A stretch of 64,000 bases of DNA, from positions 15,915,987 through 15,979,986 of the forward strand of contig CM036622.1 of assembly GCA_020746105.1 (NCBI GenBank), given 5' to 3'. The number at the start of each line of letters is the position of its first letter. Positions within the stretch are counted from its first letter, which is position 1. The translations under genes were made by a program, and so were the position numbers. This DNA comes from Trogon surrucura (lineage: Eukaryota > Chordata > Aves > Trogoniformes > Trogonidae). Under the pieces are notes generated by a model. It ran no database searches. It was not told the origin of the DNA and saw only the letters and a list, made by a program, of their open reading frames with translations. This document shows positions 38,101-48,902 of the stretch, one piece after another.

Positions 38101-41100
38101 GTAATGGATTTAGACTTATCTGTAAAAAATCTCTGTATGTTTGGAGGATTTTGTCATCTTGTGACTGAGGAAGATTGGAATACCAGTTCCTTGGTCCTCC
38201 TTTAGTGATACAAATAAAGGCCGGCACGTAGGAGAGGAAGGTTGTTCTGGTAATGAGGGTGTAAACTTGTGCCTCAGGAGTCCAAGGCTTAGTTTATTGC
38301 TCTGATGTTGACACCTTTGTCACCTTGACTGAATCACTTCAGTTGCTTGCAAAACAAGAAAGATATATGAGAATGAATGTAGTAGTGACTGTGAGATTAC
38401 AATTGATTGATTGCAAAATCTCAGTTAATTGTGAGATTACAGGGTTAATACAAGTAAGAGAAATCCAGATGTCAGGCATGAGTGACATCAGGGAAGAGTA
38501 GCATAACCTGGGTTCTCTCAAGTCTTTCGCTGTAAACAGTGTTGGCATTTCCGAGGTCAGCAAATTTAGACTGCTAATGGACTGCCATGGGTTTTTTATT
38601 GTTTGTTTGTTTTAAAGGGAGGAGGAGAAGTCCAGATGCCTTGGGAGCTGGCTGAGCAATACTGGTATTTTTTTTTTTCTGTGTCATTGTTGCAAAGTTT
38701 TCTTGAAGGATAAACCTACGTCTTTCAGGTATTTGTCAGTATTTGGAATTCTATCTTTACGAGGTGTTTCCTGTGTATGTTTTGTAAACTTCAGGTCTGC
38801 CCAATGAGCAAGACTCCCCACGTGGACCCAAACAAGTCTGGCCATGAAGTCTGGGAAGAGTTTTCCCTGAGTTTTACCCCTGCGGTGAAGGAAGTGGTGG
38901 AGTTTGCCAAGCGCATCCCAGGTTTCCGAGATCTCTCCCAACATGACCAGGTTAATCTTCTGAAGGCTGGGACCTTTGAGGTGAGACTACTGTGTATATA
39001 GTGTGGATCTGACAAGCTGTGCATCACTTTGACCCCCTTAAGAACAGAAATAAATGGAACTGGGTTATATGGGGCAAAACCAGCTTGTTTGCAGATGCTA
39101 GCTTTGAGCTTTCCTTAGGCTGATGGTGTCCAGTGCTTGTCAGGTCAAATCTTGGTGAGCTCTCCCTCTTCCAAGTAGCTGGAAAGTGCTCAGCCCTTTT
39201 ACCCTTTCGTCTTCCCTGAGCATTAATAAATGACTAATGATGAGTTTCTTGGTTTTATATAGCAGTGGTTACTTTGATAGCTACCTTTGCTTTGCCTGGA
39301 GAGAAGCAGACTGCATCTGGAAGGGTGGATAGTTTGGAAAGCTATCAATTGACTTAGTAGTTTTGTCGAGGGATGTATTTATCATTCTGCATGTCCATCC
39401 TTCTGCCACTGTGCTCCCTGCAAAAGCGAGAGTGTCTGTTCTTCCTGATCATCACTAGCCTTTGGTGGCAACTGGGAGTTGCCGAAGCCTCCGTCTCCAA
39501 AGCAGCAACACTGATAACTAGCTGTACTGCCGCACCTCTGTAGATACCATGTGCCAGCTGCGGACTGACTTACTTTAGACTAATCCCACCAGGTCCTCAA
39601 GGTTCATTTCAGCCACTTGGGAGCATGACATATATGTGAATTAGTGGTGTTTAATTGGGAATGATACCACAGCTCAGTGTTGTTTTGTAATTGGTGACCT
39701 TCACCAGAGGACATGTACTTAGTTTTAGTCTTCCAGACTCTTGTGTCTACTGGAGACTGTTCACACTTTATAAGTAATGAGATGTGAAGTTTAAACACAG
39801 AGGGCCAGAGGAGCTGAAGTCCCAACTCTTCAATGTTGCTGTTCTTTTCTGGGGAGGGCAGGATTGGTGATGCTTTTGCTCTTGTTTACTTGATTTATTC
39901 TTTCAAAGAGGGATGCTGGATTTCATATTTACTTGAGCTGAAGACATTTCTTATGTAATGTGTTGGGTCTTTTATCTGCATTTATGCAGCCCAGTTCTAA
40001 AATGGATAATTGTTGGGTTGGAAGGTACAAGTTATACTGGAAGACTTGGTGCCTGGAGCGTGTCAGTTTCTTTGTTTCTTCCATTTTGCTGTCATGTAGT
40101 GTTTGCTGTTATACTTACTCTTGACCTTTTAATATTCGTCTACAACTCCTGTAGCTAAGGGCCGTATTTTCACTTCTTCAGCTACAGCCTCTTACATTGC
40201 TGCTCACATTACATGAAATTGTTGATTCCTTCCTCTGCAAAGTGTTATATTGTCCAGTGCCCTCAAGGAGGGTGGAAAATCAGGCTTGAACTGTTCGTGT
40301 AACGTAAAACCAAACCTTTGTGTTTTGCAAGTAAAATGTTTTGTCTTGGCCTTTCTTCACCTCAAGCTTTTCTCAAACCTCATTCGTATGCCTTTTTGCC
40401 TGTTACAAGCACTGCTGATAAGAAAGTTTCTATATGCAGGGGAATTAATAATAACGTATGGCTACGTGCTTACCCCTATTCACTTATTTATAAGAAACAT
40501 TAACAATTTCTGTTAGTGAGCTGGTAACTGTAGTTAAAGGCCTATGTGGCATCTTAGCAACAGAAAAAAACCAAACAAACCGAAAAGGTGCAGAGAAGTG
40601 GGAAAAAACCCCAACAAAACAGGATTAATGAAGCTGTTGCAATAGAGGCAAAACCCTGATGCATACAAGGTCATTTTTGTCTTCTGGGTAGCTAAACTAA
40701 GATACCCCAACATCTGTGTGTTAATAGAAGAATCTGAGTAAAAGTACCACCTCCGAGACTCTTTGGGCTCCCTTGGGCACCCATGTGTGGCTGTCTTGGC
40801 ACTGTGCTTACCAGCAGCTCCTATTCAAGGGAACGTCTGTTCAAGGGGTGCTTGTTCATTTGGGGGTAAGAAGATGCATGGAGACATTGTTGGTGTAGAA
40901 GCAGCATAGCTATGTATATTGACACACGTGCAGGCTAAAAAGCCCTCTTAGAACTGAGAATACTGGGGAGCTCAGTGTACTATGATGGCATGTGCATTTC
41001 TTTGAGAGCCAGCTCAGAAACAGCAGTGAGCATAAAATAAGGAACTCGACTGGATTTCTGCGGGTCCTCCACCACCTCCACAAGACCTCACTTCAGATAT

Positions 41101-44100
41101 AGTCAATAGTAGAGCTAACAAGCCCCTTGTATCCACTGGGATAGTGACTCTGTTTCTCCACAGACTCCCAAACTTGGCAGCTTGGCTGCAGGTGGTGGGG
41201 AAGTGAGGAAGCTCTTGCTGGTGTGGAGGTTTTTGTGTGCTTATATTGCTATGGTCAGGTGGTAGAGTTGATGAGGTATATCCTCAGCATGCATAAGTAG
41301 GAGTCTGTCTTGAAATGACATGGGATGAATCAATCATGTGCTATGCCATAGTCTAAACTGTTCTTCCTTGTTTGAACACTGACATTGAAAACTATAGGCG
41401 AGGTCTTTGCCGTAGCATTAAGTCAACATAGGCTTCAGTTTTGAATACCAGCATTAATACTGGTTGCTCATTATCTAAAGTTCATGTTTCTAAAGCCTGG
41501 TTCTGTCAGGGGAATACCATTTTGAACTGAGAGGTTGTTAAGTACCTGGTGGGTCCCTGCTAATGCACAAATTTAGCTTTGTCTGCTTGCCCTTTGTCTC
41601 CTTTTGTTGTATTCTGAGGGCTTGTGCACCTACGTTTCTGCACTCTATAGTTAATGTCATCAAAGGACATGTAGCTTAGCTGACAAAGGTGAATAATACG
41701 TAGTGCTTATGTGTCCACTGAGATGTCATTTGGCTGTCAAAGTTTAGGAGCAGGTCATGTAATGTGCGTGAGTAGTGTTTGAATTCTCAAACATTTTGAT
41801 TTTTTCTGAACCCTCCCTTCTTAAGCCTGTCAGAGGCAGTAGTCTGCTGAAAACCTGGTTCTCCTCTCGTCTGTAGTAAACATTTAAATTAATGCAGTTA
41901 TGTAGAGTAAGTGAGAAGAGCCGACTGTCACACCAAGAGATTACAGCAAGTCTGAAGTTTTAACCAATGCCAGTTGGTTCATTTTCTCCACATAAGAAAG
42001 CTGTTCTGTGCAAACCTTGCAAATGTAAATAAGGTTGTTGAACATGAGCAAGTGAAACTTTACAAGCCATTCCAGAGGGAAACATTTCACAGTACGACTG
42101 AGAAACCACAAGAGAAATTTCAGCCCAGAGGGGTAAGTTCAGCACATGGCAACTGCTCCAGCCCAGGTGCTTATACCAAAAGGGTATTCCCAGCTGCAGC
42201 TACAGACCAGGGGTTGTTCCAAGCCCTGCTTCCGGAGCCTTTTGAAGGCCGTAGATGTGGCTTCTTTCTGCCAGAGCTCATTAACATTCCTGTGGGTACA
42301 GCAATGTGGCATGATCCTTTCCCAAAGAATGCCTAGTGGGCCAGACCATCAGGTGGTGTTTCGATGGAGCTGCTCCACTTTACGCCAAGCAAGAATCTCG
42401 TTGAGTACCTTCCTTTTGCTCTTCATAAGCGTGGCCAAGAAAACGTTTCTTGTAATGCTCTATGTGCCTTTGGCTGTTTGGTGGCTTAAGCAAGTTGTCC
42501 TACTGGCATATTTATGAATGGCATTGTCTTTGTGGCTCAGGCTGTCTGGGGCTTAAATTTTAATTTTCGTCCCTTTCATGTGCTGTAGCCCCTCCCCTGC
42601 ATCCACTCGCTCATTTTTTCACCTGTTTGTTTCTCTCAGACTACTGGGCCAGAGCTTGCACTGGTTTTTACAGCTCAGTAGCATGCTGACAGTTTCTGTA
42701 TAGAATGCTTGTACAGCAGTTGATGAGGCAGTTTGAATGATGTTAAAAGGTTTAAATTTTTATTTGTCTTTTCTGGAAATCCACCAATATTTATCTGTTC
42801 TTATTGTTTTTTTCTTTCACCAGGTTTTAATGGTTCGGTTTGCATCCTTGTTTGATGCAAAGGAGCGTACCGTCACTTTTCTGAGTGGAAAGAAGTACAG
42901 TGTGGATGACTTGCATTCAATGGGAGCTGGTGATCTGCTCAACTCGATGTTTGAATTTAGTGAGAAACTGAATGCCCTGCAACTTAGTGATGAGGAAATG
43001 AGTTTGTTTACAGCGGTTGTCCTGGTATCTGCTGGTAAGGAGAGAAAGTTAACTTGCACCTTTGTCAAATTTTGAATATTGCCATCTCTTAGAAGATTTC
43101 TGCAAAGTGTATACCTTGCTATTCCACCTCTAAGTGAAGGTTGTAAGCTACTAGCGGCCTGTAATTTACTTTTTTACATACCTGCTCTTTCTAATACTGC
43201 CTTTTGGAAAAACATGACAATGGGCTTATATTTCCGTACTGCTTTCTATAGAATGGAAAAATACATGTCATAGCTGCCCGATGTCTGACTCATCTTAAGT
43301 TTCACCGGACAGCATCAGTGAAATTACTCCTGACTTGCACAGCCTAAGTCTTGGGATAAGGTGGTATTTTTACTTCCAAGTGTTGTCATTGAATTCTATG
43401 GCGTATCTTACTTAAGTCTAAATCCAACAGTTTGATCTCTGCCTATGTCAGCAAGAAAGCCCTATTCATCTGTGTTGTGCCTTCTTAGCGCTAAAGGGCT
43501 GCCAATCCACAGACATCTTCGCTGCCCTCGTATCTTGTTTCAGTCCCTGGGTAATACAGAACACCCTGGCCCAGATTCAAAGAAGGATTAAGCACCTACT
43601 TCTGTAGTATTATCTAAAGCCTCAAATTAGGCACATTAGCTCTACATATAATGCCTGGAATACAAGAGGCAGAATCCCTGCTTGCCGGGTAAAGAGCTCT
43701 AGAGGTAGCAAGCGGGAACACTGGCAGCGTGCACGAATACAACAACCCAGCGTCGGGGGGTGCCGCTCACTTCTTGATCGAGTGCACCTCTTCCACGGGA
43801 GCGGTTCAGACCCACGCCTTTCTTGCAGGGGAGAAGCACCCCAGGCACAGTGCTGTGGGCATGTGAAGCCTCTGTAAGCAGGGTGGGACAGTTGAATCTC
43901 ATAGCTTTGTGTGTGGCCTAACTGAAATGTGGTAGCACGGGGTGGGCAGCTGCTGTAGCTTCCGCTGTAGTCTGAGCGATGCTAACGGGCAGGTGGTTCG
44001 GACTTGGTGAGCTTCAGAAGCCAGGACGAGTGGTGGCGTGAGGGAATCCTGGCACTGTAGTCTGTTAGTGGAAGTGTTCAGGTAGCAGAGAGAAACCTGG

Positions 44101-47100
44101 GGGGTTTGCTGCTTTTCCAGGCTCTGCTTTACATATTTGTATCTGAGGAGAACTGGAGACAACCTTTAAAATAAAGACTGAGAACCAGTCCTCTTCCCTC
44201 CTTGTGCAGCCTCATAGCTAGGCTGGAGCCGAGCTTGCTCAGCTGCTGGGCCCTAAAATGTCACCATCTCTGTGCCACCTGTTTGAAGTGGCTATATCTG
44301 TTCTGTTAAAAGTTCTTCTAGCGTAGAACCAGCCCCCCTGCCAGCATTTTAAGCACTGCTCCATGCTGTTGCTGCTCCTGGGAGGGTTCAGCTCAGCAGT
44401 GGTAGGTAACATGTACAGCACGTAATGTCAGAGCAGGGTGACAGGAGAAAAAGAGGAGGTGTTTGGTGTTCAGTCTTCTTGCAGCTGCTGAGGATTTTTT
44501 TCAGATCATAGCTTTGGACATTATTGGCACCTGCTTCATTAGCCCTTTAACGTTTGGGCCCAAACTTGGATTTGTACCATATTCCAGACACAATAGTAAC
44601 CTTGATGGCCATTGTGAGTCCAACAGTTTTCAGATCAACTTCACTCTGTAGCTTGCAACTGAACTCAAATGCCATAGTAGTTACTTGCACGAGTAAGTAA
44701 GTGAGCAAGCTTTGCATTTGAGCAGGTACCTAAGAAAAACAGAAGTGCCTCAACATAGCTCCTGGGGAGATGCTCACAGGGTGGGGGCTTGCCAGGAGGA
44801 GAAGATACCTGTAGAACTGAAGGATTGTGGACATGTGTTCATTAAACACATCTTGAAAGACAAATCCCCTGCAGCCCACCCCTCAAGGAGGGTGTGACCC
44901 AAGGAGTTGTTTCCCATAAGGTAGAGACAGAGCTCAGTTAGAGAAGGAGGAAAAGTTAAAGAACGGCATCAGAGAGAATGATAGAGAGAGGAAAAGTTAA
45001 AGAACAGCATCAGAGAGAAGGACAGAGAGATGTGTGCAAAGATGCTCTAACTGGCAGAAGCACTGAAGGTGGGAGAACAATGCCATTAAGACTTCACCTC
45101 AAAATGAAAGTTGTGGAAGAGAAGATTGAAAGGAAGAGAGTGAAGTAGTGAATATTTACATGACTTCCAGAAGCAGACAGGAGTGTGTGACTGTCCAATC
45201 TGATTGATTTAAGATATGAAATACCATGCTGCACTAGTTAAAAATTTAAAAAAAAAACCTTTCATCTGTTTAATTTTTTTTTAAAAATGCCACTGGAAAA
45301 AGTGTTCATAAATCTCCAAATAGTACTGGTGGGGAGAACACTTGTTAGAAGCATCTCCACATTGTGCTGGATGAATAACCACTCTTACAAGAGATATTTA
45401 GAGCATGCAGAAAGAAGCAGCAGAGGTAATAGCAAGGAGTATGTGTAACGGTGTGCATCCTCTTGTTGTGGTGTCATATGGCAAAGAAAGGAAGAGCAGG
45501 GCCATACATCCAGGATAGGGAGTGTTTCTGGTGGTGCTGAGGAATTGCTTTGGTACCATTACAAAAATAAAAGAACATCTCAGCTCTGCCTACAGTTAGC
45601 TAGATACGTTGAGAACAGAGGGGAGATAGCAAGATGGATCATAGGCACTGAAGAATGAAGAAGCAAGGTGAAAGCAAAGCTCAAAGATTGTGGTTTATCC
45701 GGATTTAAGAGACCAGATAATCTCTTAACTGAAGGTGGTGCCTAGTAGAAGAATATGAAATAAACACCCTGTACTGTTCTCTCTTGTTGGTGAATAGTAC
45801 TAACAAAAGCTTCTGCTGGCCCCTGGGGGCAACTGGAGGTAGACTAAGGGGAAGACAAAAGACGGGCTGATTGAAGAAAGAGGGCTACAGTAACAGCCAA
45901 GGCAGCCAGGAGAGGCTGGACTTCATTCTGCCTTCGGAGGCAAGACAGTGCGGCTGTCACCGTGCAGAGCTCTTGATCAACCTCATCTGGCATTTTCTGT
46001 GCAATTGTCATTATCCCTGCTCAGGGTAGAGCAAACCTAAAGGTTTTGCAAAGTGAGGGGGCAAGTGGGATAGGTGGTTTAACAAATAAAAGCGGAGACG
46101 CATTGCTTAATGTGCTCTCTTGAAGAGCAGCTGTCAGACCTAAGGGACAGTCTTCACGGAAGAGTGGAATACGTGCTAATGAACATTGTTTGGTATTAAT
46201 CGAAGTTCCTAATTGTTAGAGTAGAAGGTTCTGGAATAACCTTCCTAAAAGAACAAAACGCATTAACTGCTTCAAGATGGATCCTTAAGTGGGTTATATA
46301 ATATTTTCTTCCCATAGCAGTAGGGAACTGCAGTAAGTAGTCCAGGAGGACTTCCTAGGCTCTGTTCACCTGAGAAGTCTGATTGGATTGACAGTGACAG
46401 CGTAAGGAAGGGATTCCCACTCTGACTGCACGGTCTGACTCAGTGCAACTCCGGAAAGCTGTTGTCATTCCGTGTCCCAGTTCTGCAAAGTCCTTAAGTA
46501 CGTGCACACATCAAAGCACATTGCTGCTCCTGTCTGTCACTCGTGTATGTATGTGCCCTGCTGCATTTACATAGAGTTTAAGAAAAGAGGCTACGGCTTC
46601 AAAAAAAACACGGCTATTAGGCGAGATGTTTTGCTTAAAAATTCATCCTTTTAACCTGCCTAGTTAGGTTCCACCTAAGGACAGCAGGCATGTTCTTAAA
46701 TACAGCTCTTTTGAGAGATGCTTCGGGCGTTGGGTGAGTGCAGTATGTGAAAGCATAATATTTTTCTTGATGTTGGAATTTTTTCTTCCTCAGTTGGGAT
46801 TTTTTTTGGGTGCTTCTTACTTCGTTTTGTAAGTGTTTCACAGCACACTCGGAAATAGTGCTCAGTCATGTGAAGGCTTTGCCCTGGGGATCCCATTGCA
46901 CAGAGACGAGTGTGGCTGGTCCTGGGTGGGATTTCCTCCTCAAACATGAACCTCTAGCTTAGGGTTAGGGTTCTAACATCACTCGAGAAATGTTTGAAAT
47001 TCTTACCTCTATGTGCCCTGCCTCTCTCATTGTGTTGAAAGTTGTGATTCAGCAAAATTAAGTGTGTTCTTCCATCTGTCCTTTTCTGGGAACATGGGTA

Positions 47101-47575
47101 CGTGATTACAGGAAAAGGTGATTGAATGCTGCCAGGTCAGCATGAGCGTAATACTTTACAAAGTTAATGCAAAGTAATGTTTGAAAGACTTTTGATATGT
47201 GGGTTTGAAACATCTTGCCGAAGTATTTAATTTTTCTTGTGCTTGTTAATGTAGTGAGTGATTCTTGCAGTGGCTTTATGTTGCAAACTACATCCGTTCA
47301 GTCTTTTGTGTTTTTTTTTCTCTTTCCCCTCCCTCCTGTTTTTGTCTTTCTCTCTCCCTCTCACCCTCTTCTCTTTAGATCGCTCCGGAATAGAAAATGT
47401 CAATTCTGTGGAGGCACTTCAGGAAACACTAATCCGTGCATTAAGGACCTTAATCATGAAAAACCACCCAAATGAAGCCTCTATTTTCACCAAACTTCTT
47501 TTGAAATTACCTGATCTGCGTTCCTTAAACAACATGCACTCTGAAGAACTCTTGGCCTTTAAAGTTCACCCATAG
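26158..47575 (+). CDS. NR1D2: NR1D2, nuclear receptor Rev-erb beta (complete, spliced)
   Basis: Rev-erb beta is a nuclear, heme-binding receptor that represses RORE-containing genes, including core clock genes, by recruiting NCoR/HDAC3. The CDS joins 26158-26173, 29570-29830, 31767-31855, 32792-32936, 34558-35174, 38795-38980, 42824-43034 and 47379-47575. It gives 573 codons plus TAG, close to the human 579. The order is a Ser-rich N-terminus ([15 protein letters not shown]), a C4-C4 zinc-finger DBD (about 101-166; Cys 101/104/118/121 and 138/144/154/157; P-box EGCKGF), a T-box/hinge ([16 protein letters not shown]) and an LBD (about 377-573). The heme ligands Cys378 (VCPMSK) and His562 (NNMHSEE) are both present, matching human C384 and H568. 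The protein ends AFKVHP without helix 12/AF-2, so it cannot activate. The start sits in a perfect GCCGCCATGG context. All introns are GT-AG. The promoter carries clock elements. Confidence 0.98.
26485..26492 (-). promoter_or_regulatory. NR1D2: D-box (PAR-bZIP/NFIL3 site)
   Basis: TTGCATAA on the plus strand (TTATGCAA on the minus) is an exact D-box (TTATGYAA). It is an A/T island inside very GC-rich sequence, 311 bases into intron 1. Confidence 0.6.
26533..26538. promoter_or_regulatory. NR1D2: E-box CACGTG, NR1D2 intron 1 (first)
   Basis: CACGTG in GGACACGTGAGG, 41 bases from the D-box. Confidence 0.55.
26606..26611. promoter_or_regulatory. NR1D2: E-box CACGTG, NR1D2 intron 1 (second)
   Basis: CACGTG in GGACACGTGGGG, 73 bases after the first intronic E-box, with similar flanks. 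Confidence 0.55.
26863..26868. promoter_or_regulatory. NR1D2: E-box CACGTG, NR1D2 intron 1 (third)
   Basis: CACGTG in CCGCACGTGGAC, still inside the CpG island. Confidence 0.5.
27055..27109 (+). repeat. Duplicated 16-base element GAAACGATTARTAACG
   Basis: Copies lie at 27055-27070 and 27094-27109, differing at one base (G or A), with a 39-base period. The intervening sequence is G/C-rich. They are the only A/T-rich blocks in this part of the island. Confidence 0.85.
29570..29830 (+). CDS. NR1D2: NR1D2 coding exon 2 (Ser-rich N-terminus)
   Basis: The acceptor TTGCCTTAG ends at 29569 after a 16-base T run. It encodes residues 7-92, very rich in Ser ([20 protein letters not shown] onward). The donor ACAA/GTATGT has a non-G last exon base. 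Confidence 0.95.
29831..31766 (+). other. NR1D2: NR1D2 intron 2
   Basis: About 1.9 kb, A/T-rich. It contains a T11A12 self-complementary tract at 30805-30827. No coding signal. Confidence 0.85.
31767..31855 (+). CDS. NR1D2: NR1D2 coding exon 3 (first zinc finger)
   Basis: The acceptor GATTCTAG ends at 31766. It encodes [20 protein letters not shown] and the rest of finger 1 through EGCK, with Cys 101/104/118/121. The strong donor is AAG/GTGAGC. Confidence 0.97.
31856..32791 (+). other. NR1D2: NR1D2 intron 3
   Basis: It separates the two DBD zinc fingers. One CACGTG lies at 32150-32155; otherwise nothing was recognised. Confidence 0.85.
32792..32936 (+). CDS. NR1D2: NR1D2 coding exon 4 (P-box end and second zinc finger)
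   Basis: The acceptor TTTACAG ends at 32791. It starts [10 protein letters not shown] and carries finger-2 Cys 138/144/154/157, ending at MSRD plus one base before GTACGT. Confidence 0.97.
32937..34557 (+). other. NR1D2: NR1D2 intron 4
   Basis: T-rich tracts near 33282-33302 and a C11 run at 34520-34530 in the acceptor pyrimidine tract. No other feature recognised. Confidence 0.85.
34558..35174 (+). CDS. NR1D2: NR1D2 coding exon 5 (hinge)
   Basis: The acceptor CTGGTAG ends at 34557, behind an 11-base C run. It encodes the C-terminal DBD extension [12 protein letters not shown] and the variable hinge (residues 172-376), ending GGRMHL. The donor CTG/GTATAT is weak. Confidence 0.96.
35175..38794 (+). 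other. NR1D2: NR1D2 intron 5
   Basis: About 3.6 kb. It holds a T/G-rich low-complexity stretch (about 36338-36423) and a short CR1 3' remnant (37105-37160). No coding signal. Confidence 0.85.
37105..37160 (+). mobile_element. CR1 3'-end remnant
   Basis: TTGGACTTGATGATCCTTAT, then GGGTCCCTTCCGACTTGAGA, then CATTCTGTGGCT. This matches the conserved CR1 3' UTR end (gactagatgatc - aggtcccttccaac - attctgtg). Only about 55 bases remain, in NR1D2 intron 5 in sense orientation. Confidence 0.75.
38795..38980 (+). CDS. NR1D2: NR1D2 coding exon 6 (LBD start, heme Cys)
   Basis: The acceptor ACTTCAG ends at 38794. It encodes [20 protein letters not shown] through KAGTFE (residues 377-438). Cys378 at 38798-38800 is the predicted thiolate heme ligand. 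The donor is GAG/GTGAGA, phase 0. Confidence 0.97.
38981..42823 (+). other. NR1D2: NR1D2 intron 6
   Basis: About 3.8 kb with no recognised gene or transposon. It includes a TTATGTAA motif at 39951 and a CACGTG at 40925. Confidence 0.85.
42824..43034 (+). CDS. NR1D2: NR1D2 coding exon 7 (LBD core)
   Basis: The acceptor TTTCACCAG ends at 42823. It encodes [19 protein letters not shown] through AVVLVSA plus one base (residues 439-508). The donor is GTAAGG. Confidence 0.97.
43035..47378 (+). other. NR1D2: NR1D2 intron 7
   Basis: About 4.3 kb. It contains a 41-base tandem duplication at 44949-45030 and only two TTAGGG units at 46959-46970. No coding signal. Confidence 0.85.
44949..45030. repeat. 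Tandem duplication, 41-base unit, two copies
   Basis: A unit beginning GGAAAAGTTAAAGAAC occurs at 44949 and 44990 with a few substitutions; both copies are purine-rich. Confidence 0.85.
47379..47575 (+). CDS. NR1D2: NR1D2 coding exon 8 (LBD end, heme His, stop)
   Basis: The acceptor CTCTTTAG ends at 47378. It encodes residues 509-573, including His562 (CAC 47537-47539), the second predicted heme ligand, and ends AFKVHP-TAG. Confidence 0.98.
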
Positions 47576-48135
47576 GCCTTTAGGTCTCATTTGTATGTGG
47601 ACTTGCCTCGTGTTAAACTGTTTTGTGCTGAAATATGTATTTATACAGTTGTACCACTTGTTGGAGGGAGAGAGTTCGCAGACTGTGAGCTGTTGATAGC
47701 TGTCCCATAACCATGCAATAACGCTTCAGCAGGTGCTTTCAGCTAACGGCGACGCAGCGTTCCGAGTCCTCCAAGATGTCCAGACCTGGCTGCACCGCCC
47801 TTCTGCGGGAGAGATTGCGATGAGCCTGAGTAAATACAGACTGCTCTTTCATTTAGAGGAGGAAGAAAAAAAAAAAGAAGAGCCACTGCTGCCCTCTCAT
47901 GTGAACTGAGCGCAAAATAACTGTATGTGAATCCAGAGCGTGGAATGGGGTGGGAACAATCCTGCACTAATAGGAAAATGGAAGAGCTGATTTAATTGGT
48001 CTTTCACTTATCTAATAGATGTCTGTCTGTGTCTCTTGGTAACTCACTCATGGCTTCACTGTTGTTATTCCATTAAACCCGATGGAATGATTTCAGCCTG
48101 CACCAACTCTTCACTGAGCGTGTTTTCATGCCATG

Positions 48136-48218
48136 TGTATATAATATAAATAGTTAAGTAATGAGTGTTTATGGCTATATAAAGTACAGAGTTGTGTGTA
48201 TATATGTGTATGTATATA
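48136..48218 (+). promoter_or_regulatory. NR1D2: Three Pumilio-type motifs in NR1D2 3' UTR
   Basis: TGTATATA occurs at 48136-48143, 48197-48204 and 48211-48218, each fitting the Pumilio recognition element UGUANAUA. A fourth match, TGTACATA, is at 50086-50093. Binding is inferred. Confidence 0.55.
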
Positions 48219-48860
48219 AATAGTTCTATACATAAAGTATACATATAATTTCTTCACAATATTTTAAACTGTGAAGGAATTTAAACTTACAACAGAAGGT
48301 GATCTATGGAAAGAACCAAATAGATGCACTTTGCATATTGCTGAACTAATTATCTGAGCATTTCTAATTTTTAGAAAACATCAAATCTGCATTAATATGC
48401 TGTGTTTGTTAATTTAAAAAAAAAACCGACAACAACCAACAACAGAGTGGCATCAAAGGGGCAGAGTCGGGTTCAGCTTGGAGAAGGGGTTCGTAGAGAA
48501 TCTCGGGTGGAAGTGGTTGGTTTTGGCACTAATAAGATTGGTTGTCCATTGCCACTGAGGTTCTTACATTCTGATAAAGGTTAAAGAAGCACCAGATGCT
48601 CTTCAAAACCTTCAGCACAGCCAGAAAGAAACAGAGGAATAACAGCATCTATCAGAAAAAAAAAAAAAAATGGGAAAAAAACGTATCCGTGGTTGCGTTT
48701 GGGTGTATGTGTGTTCTGTAACCGTTTATTTCTTGCAATACATCATTTTGCTGCTTCATTGCTAAATGAGAAGTGAAAACAGAAATGTGAGATTCCCCAT
48801 GTCTTTTCACAATTTGGGCTTTGTGGTTCCCATGCCTGTTCTTCAGGAGCTCTCCATTGG

Positions 48861-48902
48861 TGCGTGTGCATGTGTGTGTGTATGTGTGTGTGTGTGCATG
48901 TG
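48861..48902. repeat. (GT)n microsatellite in NR1D2 3' UTR
   Basis: Interrupted TG dinucleotide run of about 42 bases. Confidence 0.9.

Noticed and set aside
40012..40050. CR1 3'-end look-alike (GTTGGGTTGGAAGGTACAAG)
   Set aside because: The match is limited to about 14 bases. No adjacent CR1 3' UTR or terminal repeat follows.
46959..46970. Interstitial telomeric repeat (TTAGGG)
   Set aside because: Only two units are present, well within chance.
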